The translations under genes and the position numbers were made by a program. From Anniella stebbinsi (lineage: Eukaryota; Chordata; Lepidosauria; Squamata; Anniellidae), in assembly GCA_029215795.1 (NCBI GenBank), contig JARDYH010000007.1, positions 20,743,763-20,807,762 of the forward strand: a stretch of 64,000 bases of DNA. Direction: 5' to 3'. Within the stretch, counting starts at the first letter, position 1; each line of letters begins with the position of its first letter. This document shows positions 33,674 to 45,310 of the stretch, piece after piece. The notes under the pieces are model-generated. The model was not told the DNA's origin. It saw only the letters and a program-made list of their open reading frames with translations, and did no database searches.

Positions 33674-35605
33674 TAGGAATGTGTATCCTATCATTAAATT
33701 ATACAATAACAATACGATATGCTCTTTATCGTGCATACGATTAACAATAACAATACGATACAACTTCCTACAATAATCATCGGACACGATAATTTTCAGC
33801 CCGATTATATCGGATTATCGGACTGCCATACAAATAAACCTATAACTTATATATTTTAAAAGTTAGAGGCTTGAAACTTGGTCACAGGGCTTATGGGGTA
33901 TGTCTAAGTATGTTTATGGAATTTGAGATCGATCCCTCCAACCCTCGATTTTATATTAATTTATATTAATTTATTAAAGATCTTTTAAGTTCTGACAGGT
34001 CAGAATGACATCTCGCCACATGCATTCATTCAGACCTGTCAAAAAGTTGCATGATCTTTAATAAATTCTAGGGGTGTGCATGGACCCCCCCGGATCAGAT
34101 CGGGACCGGATCGGGACATCCAATTTTGTCCAGATCAGATCGGAACAAAATCTGAGGTTTCCTGGATCGGTTTGGACCCTATCCCGATCCGAAAATCGGA
34201 TGCCATATTTTCAGATCGGCCACCATTTTTCCCCATAGACTTGCATTGGGGGAAAGAAAGCTTTCCCCCAATGCAAGTCTATGGGGGAAAATGGCGGCAG
34301 GGGGGTGAGTTAGGCAGGGGGCCTAACTCCCCCCTCCTTGTCCCTCCCCCCTCATGCTTCTTACCTGCAGGGGCCTTCTGCTCCCACAGGTGCCAGAGGA
34401 CGGCAGCAGACGATCCAGGCAGATAAGTGGACCCCCTTCCTCCTCCCCCGTCGCAATCCCCCTTACCTGCTTGGCCCGTCCGCTGCCATCCGCTGCCGCC
34501 CGGGTGGCAGCGGATGGCAGCGGATGGGCCCCAGCAGGTAAGCCCCGTCCCCGGTGCTCCTTACCTGCCTGGGACATCCGCTCCCCTCTGCTCCTGGCCA
34601 CTACTGCGAAGCAGGCTTCACAGCTTGCCCCTAAGTAGCTTGCCAGGTGATGATATCACCTGGTGCACTACCTAGAGGCAGGCCTCGAAGCCTGCTTCAC
34701 AGTAGCGGTCAGGAGCAGAGGGGAGCAGATGTCCCAAGCAGGTAAGTGGGGCCCCCTCCTCCTCCCCCTGCTTAGCTGCTGGGGTGGCCGCTTCCCTCCG
34801 GTGGTGCCACCGGAGGGAAGCGGCCGGCCTGGCAGCTAAGCCCTGTCCCCTGCGCTCCTTACCTCACGGGGCCACCCGCATCCATCCACTGGTGCCCGCG
34901 GGTGCCAGCAGATACCAGCGGATGGCCCCGGCAAGTAAGCAGCATGGGGGGGAGGGCCCCCCGATCCTCCGATCCAATCTGATCCAGATCATTTCCTTTT
35001 TGGATCAGATTGGATTGGATCGGCCGATCCAGGGGCAGTGGATCATATCAGATAATTTTATCCGATACGTGCCGGATCGGGCTCGGATTGTGGATCAGGA
35101 CCGATCCGGTGCACACCCCTAATAAATTCATATAAAATTGAGGGTTGGAGGGATCGATCTCAAATTTCATACACATGTCTAGCACATGTTGCTACACATA
35201 TGTGCCAAATTTCAGATCAATCCCGCCACCCCTGTATTTTATATGAATTTTTGAAAGATTGTGCAACTTTTGACCTGTCAGAACTTAAATGATCTTTAAT
35301 AAATTCATATAAAATCAAGGGTTGGACGGATCAATCTCAAATTTCATACACATACTTAGGCATACCCCATAAGCATTGTGACCAAGTTTCAAGCCTGTAA
35401 CTTTGAAAATACAGAAGTTATAGGCATTTTTTCTAAAAAAATCAGATCTATAGGGCACAATGGGGCTGCAAATTAAATATTGTATTTCTGATAATTATCA
35501 TGAAGACAATACGGTTCACCTATGATATTATCAGAGATGATAATTTTTGTGGTCCAAAATTACGATAACGATAAAATATTATATTTTCTGGTGTGCACAT
35601 CCCTA
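33674..35605. mobile_element. Family B2 hAT-type element, split by a B1 insertion
   Basis: Starts TAGGAATGTGTA and ends GTGCACATCCCTA with a perfect 8-bp target duplication CTATTTAA (33666-33673, 35606-35613). The interior has TTTATATTAATTTATTAAAG and GTTGGAGGGATCGATCTCAA repeated in direct and inverted positions. It is non-coding. Without the nested B1 copy and its duplicated 8 bp it is about 871 bp. The copy at 50375-51212 is 838 bp and uninterrupted. Confidence 0.85.
34069..35121. mobile_element. Family B1 hAT-type element nested in B2
   Basis: TAGGGGTGTGCATGGA...GGTGCACACCCCTA with a perfect 8-bp target duplication ATAAATTC (34061-34068, 35122-35129) made from the B2 sequence AATAAATTCATATAAA. 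The interior is rich in GGATC/GATCC. It has the ATGCAAGTCTATGGG inverted arms at 34235-34295 and a central CCAGGTGATGATATCACCTGG. GC-rich frames on both strands are not genes. Confidence 0.9.
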
Positions 35606-35613
35606 CTATTTAA

Positions 35614-36690
35614 AAATACATTTTAAAACACAATTTGATATGGTTTTTAAATCCAGAATAGTGTGCAAACATTTGGGAATTGCAAAGGCTGGCAGATAAC
35701 TAAGATCATATCACACATTAGTCCAGGCAGTCCAGAAAAAAGTCAATTTGCATCAGACTTCACAAATCTCAAGTCAATGAGTTAGGCTAATTTAAAAAGA
35801 AAAAAGAAAGATTGACTACAAAGCTCTGCCTAAGTACATAATCAACATATTTTAAAGGGTTTCTTTTTTAATGCAAGTACATATAAAATTGCAATATTTA
35901 GTAGTACTCGGGATATCTGTGGGGATTCAAGATTGCAGCCCTACTGTTATGGCCCTCTGCCAAGCATTCCTGAGAACAGCATTTCTGTGAAGAAGGATAA
36001 CGTTCACTAATAAGGAATTCTCCAGCACCCTTATAAAATGGTAATTCTCATTTGGGTTTCTTTGGGGAAACTTGTGATGAAACCAGTTCTAAACTACCTT
36101 CAGTGTGAGTTCACACAGCTCTAGTTTCTGATTTTTGCTCCGTGTTGATAACAGGTGCAAACGGATATGCTTTTATTATCATCTAACACCTCAAGAGAAA
36201 ATAGTCCTAGCTGATTCATTATGCTTAAGATTTTGCCTTCTTAATTTAGCATCTTTTGAAAGCATAGCCAGTCTTCTGTTATTTGTGGGTGCTCTAATTT
36301 TTGTTTATCTAAACTGCCAGGCAATGCTTTTAACACTTCAAAATAATCTCCCTCTCACTTCTCCAATAATGTTTGTTGAAAGGCTGAGTCACATTCCACT
36401 GAGAATTACCTTGCAGTGCCTACAAATGTTTTATTCAAATCTTCAGCAAGGTTTCTTTGGTTTTCAAAGAAGACAGGTTGTAAAGTCTCTTCTACCCTGT
36501 CTTAATATTTCATAATTATTCTGTCCTAGAAATATGCTTCCAAGGGCTAGACTTATCAAATATAATTTGGAAATACTTCAGACAATATGAAGTTTTAGAA
36601 GTCTGTTTTATATTGCTAGCCTGAGACACTGCTATCTAATTCTGGTTGTCCTAAACCCAAGAGGAGGGGTTTCTAAGATAGTAGCTGGCC
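35614..36690. other. Unannotated DNA
   Basis: AT-rich and apparently single copy. The 126-codon plus frame at 36135-36515 has leucine-rich composition but no recognised domain. Confidence 0.4.
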
Positions 36691-36975
36691 TATCCTTCTT
36701 TCAAGTTTCATTCTTGAGCTGGTGGGTTGTCCCTAGTTACAACCAATCCTGAGTCAGTCCAATTTGGAAAACAGTTATCCCTGCTTGGTCACAACATGAC
36801 TACACTATTGCAGTGTGCTCTACATAAGGCTACCCTTGAACCGTGGCCAGAAGCTTCAATTGGTGCAAATGGGACCAGCTTCGCTGTTAACTGGTAAATG
36901 GCATCAATATCATATTACATCCATATTGAAAGATCTGCACTGGCTGCCAAGACCGATAGAATCTGGGGGGGAAAC
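36690..36975 (+). mobile_element. Decayed L2/CR1-superfamily LINE ORF2 fragment
   Basis: The plus-strand remnants LHKATLEPWPEA-like and SILKDLHWLPRPIES match the C-terminal LHWLP block of L2/CR1 ORF2. The frame is broken and the 3' end is missing. Confidence 0.55.
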
Positions 36976-37009
36976 ATATATGGAAAAAATGAAAGTTAAG
37001 TGCTGTGGG

Positions 37010-37150
37010 AACGCTGTAGCTGTAGTGGTAGGATGCATGTATTGCCTGCAGAAGCTGGCAGGTTCAACCTTCAGCATTGCTGGGAAGACTTGGGAAAGAC
37101 CCCTGTTTAAAACCCGAGATCCGCCAGTTTCAGATCCTTGTCTTAAAGAT
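37010..37150 (+). mobile_element. tRNA-Ala-like SINE fragment
   Basis: GCTGTAGCTGTAGTGGTAGG resembles a tRNA A-box and GCAGGTTCAACCTTCAGCAT a B-box. The body has CTGGGAAGACTTGGGAAAGA, CCCCTGTTTAAAACCC and GATCCGCCAGTTTCAGATCC. It is 3'-truncated. Confidence 0.65.
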
Positions 37151-37218
37151 TAATTTGCTTAGGAGGTCTGTGGGGTTTATCAAATAGTAATAAATCATCA
37201 TAATCAATACGATCCTTG

Positions 37219-37360
37219 CAGTGGAGGTTGGTGAATCCTATTCCAGTAGGGAATCTGTTCTGGGTTTCTGTTAGAACCAGTCAGATCTCAAAAGGAGCTA
37301 TCTAAGGTGCTGAACCCACTTCCCCCCCCCCATTGAAATGGGAGCCATTAGCCTCCACTG
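37219..37360. mobile_element. Small hAT-type element, family D
   Basis: Inverted termini CAGTGGAGG and CCTCCACTG with imperfect flanks GATCCTTG and CATCCTTC (6 of 8 identical). 142 bp with GTTAGAACCAGTCAGATCTC and AAAGGAGCTATCTAAGG, which also occur at 27222-27290 and 43689-43795. Non-coding. Confidence 0.6.
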
Positions 37361-37710
37361 CATCCTTCCTCCCCAATTCCCCATGAAGTAAGCATAGTTT
37401 CCAGCCCTATATAGAGGCATGGCATGAAAACCTTTCCACTCGCCTTTCCTCAGATAATTTTGCCTCTGCAGGAATCTCCAAATTTATTTCAGATATTTCC
37501 AGGGGGGGGGGAAATCTGATGGAAACTCTAGTCAGGCTGTTGAAATATTCTAGACCAAGGATACTTATGAGCACTAGATAGCAACAAACAGCAGGCTTTG
37601 CTATCATCTAACTGAAGCCATCAGAGGGAAAGGAAGTAGCAGCCAGGCACCTCTCCATCATGCCTGGATCTGTATGAGGTGATCAGAGGAAGAGGAAGCG
37701 GCAGCAATTA

Positions 37711-38240
37711 ATAATAATAATAATAATAATAATAACAACAATAATAATAATACATTTATTTATTTATTACCTGCCTTTGCCTCCGGATCGAGGTGGGGAA
37801 CAACATCAAACATAAAATTCACAAAACTGATTAAAAGCACATAAAACCATCATTAAAATACCAATAAAATATCAATAAAACATTTAAAATTCATCTGGAT
37901 AGGCCTGCCAGAAGACATCAGTCTTTGTAGTTCTTTTAAATTCTTGAAGACTGGTGAATTGGCGGATCTCTCCCGGCAGGCCATTCCACAGTCTGGGAGC
38001 GGCAGAAGAGAAGGTCCTCTGGGTAATGGTTGTCAGCCTAGTCTTGGCTGACTGGAGTAAATTCTTCCCAGAAGACCTGAGCATGTGGGGCAGATTGTAT
38101 GGGAGAAGGCGAGCCCACAGTACCCAAACCATGTAAGGCTTTAAAGGTAATGACCAACATTTGATACTTCGTCCGGAAACTAATGGGCAGCCAGTGGAGC
38201 AATTTTAAAGCTGGTGTCCATGACCTTCTCAACTTTGCAA
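37711..38240 (-). mobile_element. L2/CR1-superfamily LINE 3' end with (ATT)n tail, reversed
   Basis: An (AAT)n tract at 37711-37752 is the reversed tail. The minus frame at 37884-38132 encodes TITQRTFSSAAPRLWNGLPG, and then another frame reads LLHWLPISFRTKYQMLVIT, TFKALHGLG. This is one of the better kept copies of the subfamily seen at 11006-11413, still with a frameshift between the blocks. Confidence 0.8.
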
Positions 38241-38249
38241 CTAAGAATT

Positions 38250-38421
38250 TAGTGTCTGAATTTGCTTTTTTCTTCCTCCTTCCCAACCCCCTTTCCTTTT
38301 GTGTCATTTTTTTTTAGATTGTAAACCTGTGGGCAGGGAGTGTCTTGAGAATTATTTTTGTAAACTGCCTTGGGGCCTTTTTTTTTTTTTTTGGCTAAAG
38401 GGCAGGATAAAAGTGCTATAA

Positions 38422-38452
<31 letters not shown>

Positions 38453-38453
38453 C
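38250..38453 (+). mobile_element. LINE or SINE 3' tail with (TAAA)n end
   Basis: TAGATTGTAAACCTGTGGGC, GGCAGGGAGTGTCTTGAG and GTAAACTGCCTTGGGGCC are followed by GGCTAAAGGGCAGGATAAAA and a (TAAA)n tail to 38451. This is a typical retroposon 3' tail. It lies directly after the reversed LINE end and may be a separate insertion. Confidence 0.6.
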
Positions 38454-40500
38454 TGGATCCCCCCTCATTTCCCCCTTCTACAATTCCTTCCATCCCACTT
38501 CTAAATGAGTTCAAAACTCTTTAAAAAAATCCAAGTGAAAATGCGTACACATTTTTTTTGTGCACATATATCCTAAACTGTGCATTTTTCTACACAAGTT
38601 TCCCTAATACACCCCTTTTTTATACACAGGATTGCCTAGCATGTATATATATATTGCAAATACTTCTTCTTGGTATAATGCTGATTTGTGCATTCCCCCC
38701 CTCCACTGTTATACACATTGTAATGCACATTCTCTGAATATATGCATTTCTGCTCCCATCGCCCCCAATCCCCTGGGAACTGCATCACAAAATTCTTACA
38801 AATGCAAGAGGATAACTGTGTCCTCGATCGTGTATTGATTTGGGAAGTGTCAACTTCTCAAATTTGTATTTGAACAAAATTCTTCCCCCATTCCTAGTGG
38901 AAACAGGATGCTGCTCTAGATGGATCCATTTTTCAATCCAAGAAGGCAGTTATTAGGGGATGAAGTGTTAACGGAACTGGAAGAGAAACCCACCTCAATT
39001 GGTTTATAGCTGCAATGAGTTTCAGAACACATATTTGGGGAACAGTTTATAACTGCAAGCAGTTTAACAGTAGAGTGTATAGTAGCCATTAATAATGGCA
39101 GGTACCACATGGGAAATGCTGTAGGCATTCTTCCCGGAGGTCAGTCAAAATGTACATTCCAATTCACTACTTTTCTTTCTTTTCTTTTCTTTTTTTTTTT
39201 GGTTCTTCTTCTTTTTTTTTTTTACTACTGCCTACAATCAGAAATCCAATTACTGTTGTTTGGTATGTCAGTATCTTCATCAGCAGCATGCTGCCACAAC
39301 CAAAAGAATACTTAGGTGACGTTTTCTTAGCTGTAGGCAGATCTGATTAATGAGGCAGGTCCTGAATTAGCTTTGTTTGTTTTTCCCCTCTGCTTTCCCC
39401 TCCCTTTATGTCAAGTAGATTTAAAAAAAAAAATAGTATTGCAAGATCCTTTTTATAATGCCGTTCATTAACATTTTAACCAACAGTAAGTATGCTGAAA
39501 TGCAATGGACTTCGAAAGTTGAAGTAGCCAGCCAGCCATGTCCTACTTATCCCAGTATGTATAATGGGATATGATTTGATATTAACATACTCACATGTAA
39601 CTATTTAAATAAGTCTGAAGGCAGCTAGGGCTTTAGTTTCTAATGAGCTAGAAGGCTTGAGGGTGCCAAGCAGGATCCGGCGATTAAACTCATGTGAAGA
39701 GGGCTTTGAGATTGCAGATTCAGCTTCATCTATATAGTAAACGAATAAGAGGAAACAAATTCATAAAAGAAAGCTATGGTGATGGAGTGCACAGTTTGCA
39801 TATGAAAGAACCTAGAGTCAGTCCCTGGAATCTCCTGTTAGATGAATCTCAGGCCACAGATATAACTTTTTCTGAGGACTTAGGAGGTGTCACCATTCAG
39901 CACAGTAATCACTGGGCTAGATGGAATTAAGGACAGATGAATCTGTCAGTTTCACTGTCTCCCCCATCCAAGTGTTTGAAATATCAATGCCTTTCTGTCT
40001 CACATATGAAGGAAGTTGTGATAAATTCTGATCAAAAATGAACTGAAACTAAAACCTCACCCACCTTCACTGTCAAAATTCAATAGGTACAGCTGTTCTC
40101 AGCATGGAAAGGACCATGTTGTACTGGCCTGCTGTAAAGGTGTTAAAGATGAAGAGACTGTCCAAAGAAAGAGAGAGCAACCCATATTGAACACCTCAAA
40201 CATGATTGAATACACAGCGGCTCAAAGCCAGGCATTTAAGAGCTAACCATTCAAAGCCCTTAGCCTCTATGGACAAATCTGACTATTTTTTTCATTTTTT
40301 TATTTATTAAACTCAAGTTTTTTGCTGTCCCATACCTGAAAAAAAATGTAAATTTTGGTAAATTCTCATTAAAAAAAAAAAAGAAAAAGAAAGGAACTGA
40401 TATTTGTTTCATCTGTCCCTACATGGAACAAATGTCTGATTCGGTAAAAAGCAGCTGGAGAAGACCCTCTGAATCAGAGCTTAAGTGATCTACAGCAGAT
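38454..40500. other. Unannotated DNA
   Basis: Homopolymer T runs near 39180-39230 and A runs near 39420 and 40370. Frames at 39109-39350 are poly-T artefacts. No repeat family or exon recognised. Confidence 0.4.
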
Positions 40501-40504
40501 TGCT

Positions 40505-40539
40505 ATACATGTGACAGATTTTATTTCTGTCACATGTAT
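40505..40539. repeat. Perfect 14-bp hairpin
   Basis: ATACATGTGACAGA (40505-40518) and TCTGTCACATGTAT (40526-40539) are exact reverse complements with a 7-base loop. It may be a relic of a foldback element or a chance palindrome. Confidence 0.8.
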
Positions 40540-41691
40540 TGGCTTCCCAAATGGCTAGAATGTTCATTTGAGGCTCAGATATGAGTTCTGGGAGCTTGTA
40601 ATGTTCACCTCAAGGAAGAGGTAACCATTGGGAGCTCCAGCTGTTTCTCCAGCTTAGATCAAAAATGTTGGGATTGTTGGAGTGGATGGGTGGGTGGGTT
40701 ACAGACAGAGGAGATTTCGGACTTCATCTGGTGGGAAGTGGGTGAATTTGGGCCAGAAATAAGACAAACAGCATCCTGGGTTTGGGGGAAGTATGTTTAA
40801 GACAAAGTTCATATAAGCTATGATTGGCTGGCCCCAGTGGCCAGTAATTATTGTAGGAGACTATCAACCTGTTAGGAGTATTTCTGCAGACATCTCTTAT
40901 AAACCCCCATGAAGAAGACCTTAAAAAACAACATAGGCCGAAACACGTTGGGCTTGGAAATAAAGTATCTTAGCATTCTGAGAAACTGCTTCTCTCCTTT
41001 TTTTTGCCCATCAATAGTTTAATGTCATTTGTCTGCTTATCATATGCTAACACTTTATCATATAACACAATATGCCACATCTCTGGAAGGACTTGGAATC
41101 ACTTCTGTGGCATGGAGACCATGCTCACAGAGGAATCATGAGTTGGAACATTGGCACATACTTCTAGTGGTGTGGAAGTAGCCATGGAGTTTAGAGCAGA
41201 ATAGAACCTTTTGCGTCAGCATTTTAAAAATTATTATTATTGTTATTTATTCCAGTAATGGGGAAGTGATTGAAAAGAAAATGTCTCCAAATATTTGGAG
41301 GGACAAGAAAAAATTATGAGGCATTTCTAGGTCTGGGTGCCTTTGACTTATTTAATTTTAGGTGAGGAATTGTTTTTCAAAATTCCACTTCAACAACAAT
41401 AACAACAGACAAATATATAAAAAGCCCTATCCTCAACACCTCCATCCTGTCTTGGCTGTTTCCCCCCACACCTCTCCCCCCTTGGGCAGAGCAGTAAAGA
41501 ATGTTCCCAAGAAAAACAACCAGTATTTTTTTTAATGAAATGAAAGAAAATGCTTAAAAAATAGCTACCTCATCTAAAACTAAAGTAGGCCAAATCCACC
41601 CACCACAAAAATCTATTTTTTTCTTGCCCCTCACAGCACTCAAAGCAGACAGAAATCATCCCAACTTTTGTAGTTGATTGTTGTTGTTGTT

Positions 41692-41722
<31 letters not shown>

Positions 41723-42660
41723 TTCTCACAACACACTACATCATTCCCACTACAAGAGAATAATCTTGATTGTTAATTGCTGCAAAACACAACCCTTATT
41801 CACAACGAGGCATATAAGGCACATATATATATATATATATATATATCCACAACAAAAAAACAAGAACAAATAAAAAAAAACAACTCCTATATTTCAGTTA
41901 TTAGGGTAATAAATCAGTTTTTTTTAAAAAAAAATCTGCAGCAGCCACCCAAAACACCCCCCTCCCGAATATTCAAAATGATTTCTTCCTTTGAAGAGAA
42001 AGCCAATCTATTTATTTATGTTAGGCTTTGTATTAACAGAGGCAGTAAATAATACATTTTTTTTCCCTCGGAAAATGTTGTTAGACTAAGTGTGCTCTAT
42101 CAATAATGTACCATGAGAAACCCTTTGTGACTTGAGTTAAGCTCTAAAACTCATTTATTATTGACCAGATGAGGGGGGAAATGAGATTACATTTTACTTG
42201 AAGTTGTCAAGTGCTTCATCTAATATATATATGCAGTCTCTTGATATTCAAATGACACCAAGGCTCTACCCTCAGTGCTGTTTTGTGGCAAAGATGAGGT
42301 CAGGCACCTTGCTTTGGGAAATCAAATGTTTCCAACATATGGTACAACATGTCAAAAATGTGCTGTTTGTAATTGTCTCAGACAGGGCAAAGCATCCCTG
42401 GCATTTCTTGTACTGTCATTATTGTTTACATTCTAAAGTGATGAGCCGTTGAGAAAATAGCCAGCATATTCAGATTGACTTTATGTGCCTTGGAGTATCC
42501 TTAATTTTACACATTTGCCATTCTCATTCATTCTGTGTTTGTCTCTTGGTGTTAAAGTCAACAGAAAAATAACCCTGACAAAATTTATGCTGTGCTGTTG
42601 CTGTCAATAATATTCGTACCCACAATCACAATAATAATGCACCATCAATGAGACGGGAAT
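40540..42660. other. Unannotated DNA with several microsatellites
   Basis: Holds (ATC)n at about 41686-41720 and (AT)n at about 41820-41846. CCGAAACACGTTGGGCTTGG with a nearby AATAAA lies near 40938-40970 and may be a retroposon tail. The 42010-42190 part is AT-rich and single-copy-like. No gene. Confidence 0.4.
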
Positions 42661-42689
42661 CCACAGGGAAGAAAATGAATTTGTTTCAT

Positions 42690-42970
42690 GAACGGCCAGT
42701 TCACATGACCAAAGAAGCCACCATGATTTAAATAAGCCATGGAAGCTTATTTTAATCCCTGGTATGTGTCAGAACATGCCAGGTGCCATTTCCCCAATTA
42801 TCTGCCCAGGCATGTCTTGTTGTATCATCTGAATGCAGATAATTTGAAGGGGGAAACAACCATCACATAATCCTACAACAGGTCATGCCAGCAGGGTTCA
42901 GATGACATGGTAAGCAATGCCCAAGTAGGTAATTAGGGAAATGGCACCTGGACTTACGTAAGCCACATTT
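42690..42970. mobile_element. Foldback element
   Basis: CCAGGTGCCATTTCCCCAAT near 42778 pairs with ATTAGGGAAATGGCACCTGG near 42932. TTCAGATGACATGGTAAGC and ATCTGAATGCAG lie between. It looks like a non-autonomous DNA element of the type seen at 53238-53612. Boundaries are approximate. Confidence 0.45.
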
Positions 42971-42995
42971 GCTGGCTTTGATCATGCAAACTGGG

Positions 42996-43520
42996 TCAAC
43001 AACTCTTCAGGCATCTTACAAGGCAGTCATATGCCCTCTGAAATTCCCTTTCAAATGCGCTGGTGTCAGAGCATTCAAAATATCCAATGCTCTGCCAGAA
43101 GATGCCCAGCTGAGCCGGAGGAGCGATGGAGGTGATTTTCACCTCTCCATCTTCCTCATCCCCCTCCCCACTAGATGGGTCTTTGAACCCATCTAGAACT
43201 GTCACACTGCTGGGGGCAGGGGCTAATGCTAGTGCTGGAGAGACCACAGGATCCTGTGGATCCTGGCCTCCCCTCCCATCCTCTGCCCTTCCCACCCCAC
43301 CCTGTCCCCATTTCAACTCCCCAAACTCACTTTTGAAAACTTGGGAAGCAGCCACTGCTGTTCTTTCCACAGAGGGTTTGAAAAAGGTGGGTGAGTGTTG
43401 GGAACTCAGTGTCCCCCTCCCAAAGTCATAGCAGTGTTTACAGCTTTGGGGGGAGGGGAATCTGAAAAACCCTATGGTCCCGGGGTGCTCTTCCAAGTGC
43501 AATGGGTTTCCTCTATTCAT
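42996..43520 (-). other. Unrecognised 174-codon ORF, acidic and proline-rich
   Basis: The frame contains an Ala/Pro-rich segment, then SSGEGDEEDGEVKITSIAPP and a C-terminal FEREFQRAYDCLVRCLKSC. There is no domain I can name. The DNA is GC-richer than its flanks and also open on the other strand, so part of the opening is compositional. It might be a relic of a transposon-encoded accessory protein, but nothing proves it. Confidence 0.25.
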
Positions 43521-43688
43521 GACTTTTGCTATTTTGTTAGCTTTTCTGACAACAGATTAACATGGCCACCCCTCTGGGAGTTCTTGACATTTATTTAAGA
43601 TGCACATATTTAAGTGAATGGGGGATGGACTGTACCACTTCCCCCCACATCTGTATATTAATAGTTCTGGTTTAAATCCTTAACTCAG

Positions 43689-43795
43689 TGGAGATTGGTG
43701 GCTCCAGTTTTGATGGTGTGATTCCATTCTGGGTTTTAGTCAAAACCAGCCAGAACTCAAAAGGAGCTATCCAAACTGCTGAACCCTATCCTCAG
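43689..43795. mobile_element. Family D hAT-type fragment
   Basis: CAGTGGAGATTGGTGGCTCC begins like the family D terminus. It is followed by CCAGCCAGAACTCAAAAGGA and GCTATCCAAACTGCTGAACC, as in 37219-37360. The right terminus is missing and the sequence passes into a family C-like segment. Confidence 0.55.
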
Positions 43796-44142
43796 AATGG
43801 GTGCACCTGTGAAGCGTTTGCAGAACCCCACGAAGCCTTTATGGCTGCCAGTTACACAATGGGGGAAATGTACAATGTTTTGGAGCCTCCATGCTTGCAC
43901 ACAATGGAGGCTCCTGTAATTGCGCATTTCCCCCACTGTGTAAATTGGGCTTTTACGACCGCCATTTGCCCAATGGGGAAATGCGTAATTTCTGAAGCGA
44001 GGGCAGGCAGTGACGAGTTCTTGTTGGTCTTTGACGAGCCTCAAAAGTAGCTCACCCAGCCTGACAAGCATGGGCAGGCAGTGACAGCAGCAGTGGGGCG
44101 AACATCCCATAAATTGGACATGGGTGATTATACTCATCTCTA
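43796..44142. mobile_element. Family C hAT-type element, left-truncated
   Basis: AAATTGGGCTTTTACGACCG and GCCATTTGCCCAATGGGG recall the interior of the element at 13323-13780. The right end ACTCATCTCTA is the reverse complement of a TAGAGATG start. The left terminus is lost where it meets the family D fragment. The 162-codon minus frame across it is an artefact of the palindromic interior. Confidence 0.5.
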
Positions 44143-44971
44143 ACTCTTTTTGTATTCCTAAAACTCCTTTGGAAGCCTCCCAATCAACCTCAATATCCTG
44201 CTTCAAACAAAATTGGATGACAATTTTGTTAGGAATATATTTCAAGTTTACCAGCCAAGGCCAGAAACCTCTTAATACAGTTGTTTAGATCCAAGATCAT
44301 TGACAGCTAAGTATTCTGCCAGTTATTGGGGCTATAATTCACTGAAAGATGTCATGAAGTATTCAATAAAAGCAGGTGGGAAGGGGGGTGGGAACAGACA
44401 CAATAACGTTTTGCCAGACCCAAACTCTGCAATATTTGTTTTCTTCATGCGTCTTCATATTGCCTTCCTCCAGGTGGTCCTATTGCTGACTTGACTTTAA
44501 CAAATGGCTCCAGCTTCTTTGCTGATGCTGTTATGAATACAGAAAACCCAGGCCCTGCCTTGCCAGGATTTCACACTTTACCATCACAAAAGAAAGTGCA
44601 CGGCGTTTGTGGCTGAGAATGGAAAACATGATTTAAAGATAATTGCATCCTATTCTTTCATGCATGTTAGTTGAGAATCCAAGACAAATGTGTGGAAAAC
44701 TTTTGGGGTTTTTTTTGTCTCGGGCAGACTGATTTCTTTTGAGGAATGATAAATTAGTTGGGTGTTTTTATGCTTGCAAAGTTCTCAGAAGGAAGAGGGA
44801 GGAACAATGATATTTTGAACTTAGAATGAGAATTAGGGAGCCTTTGGCTCATCCCAAAAAACTATTGGGTCTTGTTGAATGCACTTGATGAGCACTTCAA
44901 AAACCTGGAAACCCTTCCCCCATTATTTTTCTTTCTTTTTAGCATTCTATTTGCATGGAGGCTCATTGAGG
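44143..44971. other. Unannotated DNA
   Basis: No repeat or gene recognised. The 44500-44700 part looks single-copy. Confidence 0.4.
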
Positions 44972-45197
44972 GTTCCTGGTGAAATTCCCTCTTCATCACA
45001 CCAGTTAAAGTTGCAGGGGCCCTGCCTTCTTTTGTATACGGTCACTCTAGTATAGTGCCTGCACCTTTAACTGTTGTGATGAAGAGGGAATATCACCAGG
45101 AACTAATTGCATACAAATGACACTGGCTGAAATTCCCTTTTCTCTACAACTGTTAAAGTTACATGGGCCCTGACCTGGATTTTATCTGGTGACCCTA
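44972..45197. mobile_element. Family A hAT-type foldback element, copy 6, left-truncated
   Basis: Starts within the left arm at TTCCTGGTGAAATTCCCTCT and continues through the centre and the whole right arm to ATCTGGTGACCCTA. About 95 bp of the left end is missing, so no target duplication can be read. Confidence 0.85.
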
Positions 45198-45267
45198 AAC
45201 CAGGATAAAAAAAAATCCAACAGCTTTAAAGGCCTTACAAATTATGGAAATGTGTAACGTTAAATGA

Positions 45268-45310
45268 ATCAAAGAACAGTGCTGTCAATGAAACAGCGCT
45301 GTTCTTTGAT
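45268..45310. repeat. 18-bp hairpin
   Basis: ATCAAAGAACAGTGCTGT (45268-45285) and ACAGCGCTGTTCTTTGAT (45293-45310) pair with one mismatch around a 7-base loop. Confidence 0.8.

Noticed and set aside
34076..35122. Cluster of GC-rich ORFs on both strands
   Set aside because: They fall inside the B1 element with exact ends and target duplication. Low-complexity palindromic GC-rich sequence explains them.
36135..36515. 126-codon leucine-rich plus-strand ORF
   Set aside because: Hydrophobic composition follows from AT-rich DNA. No signal peptide pattern or homology was recognised.
43757..44245. 162-codon minus-strand ORF
   Set aside because: It spans family D and family C fragments. No domain was recognised.
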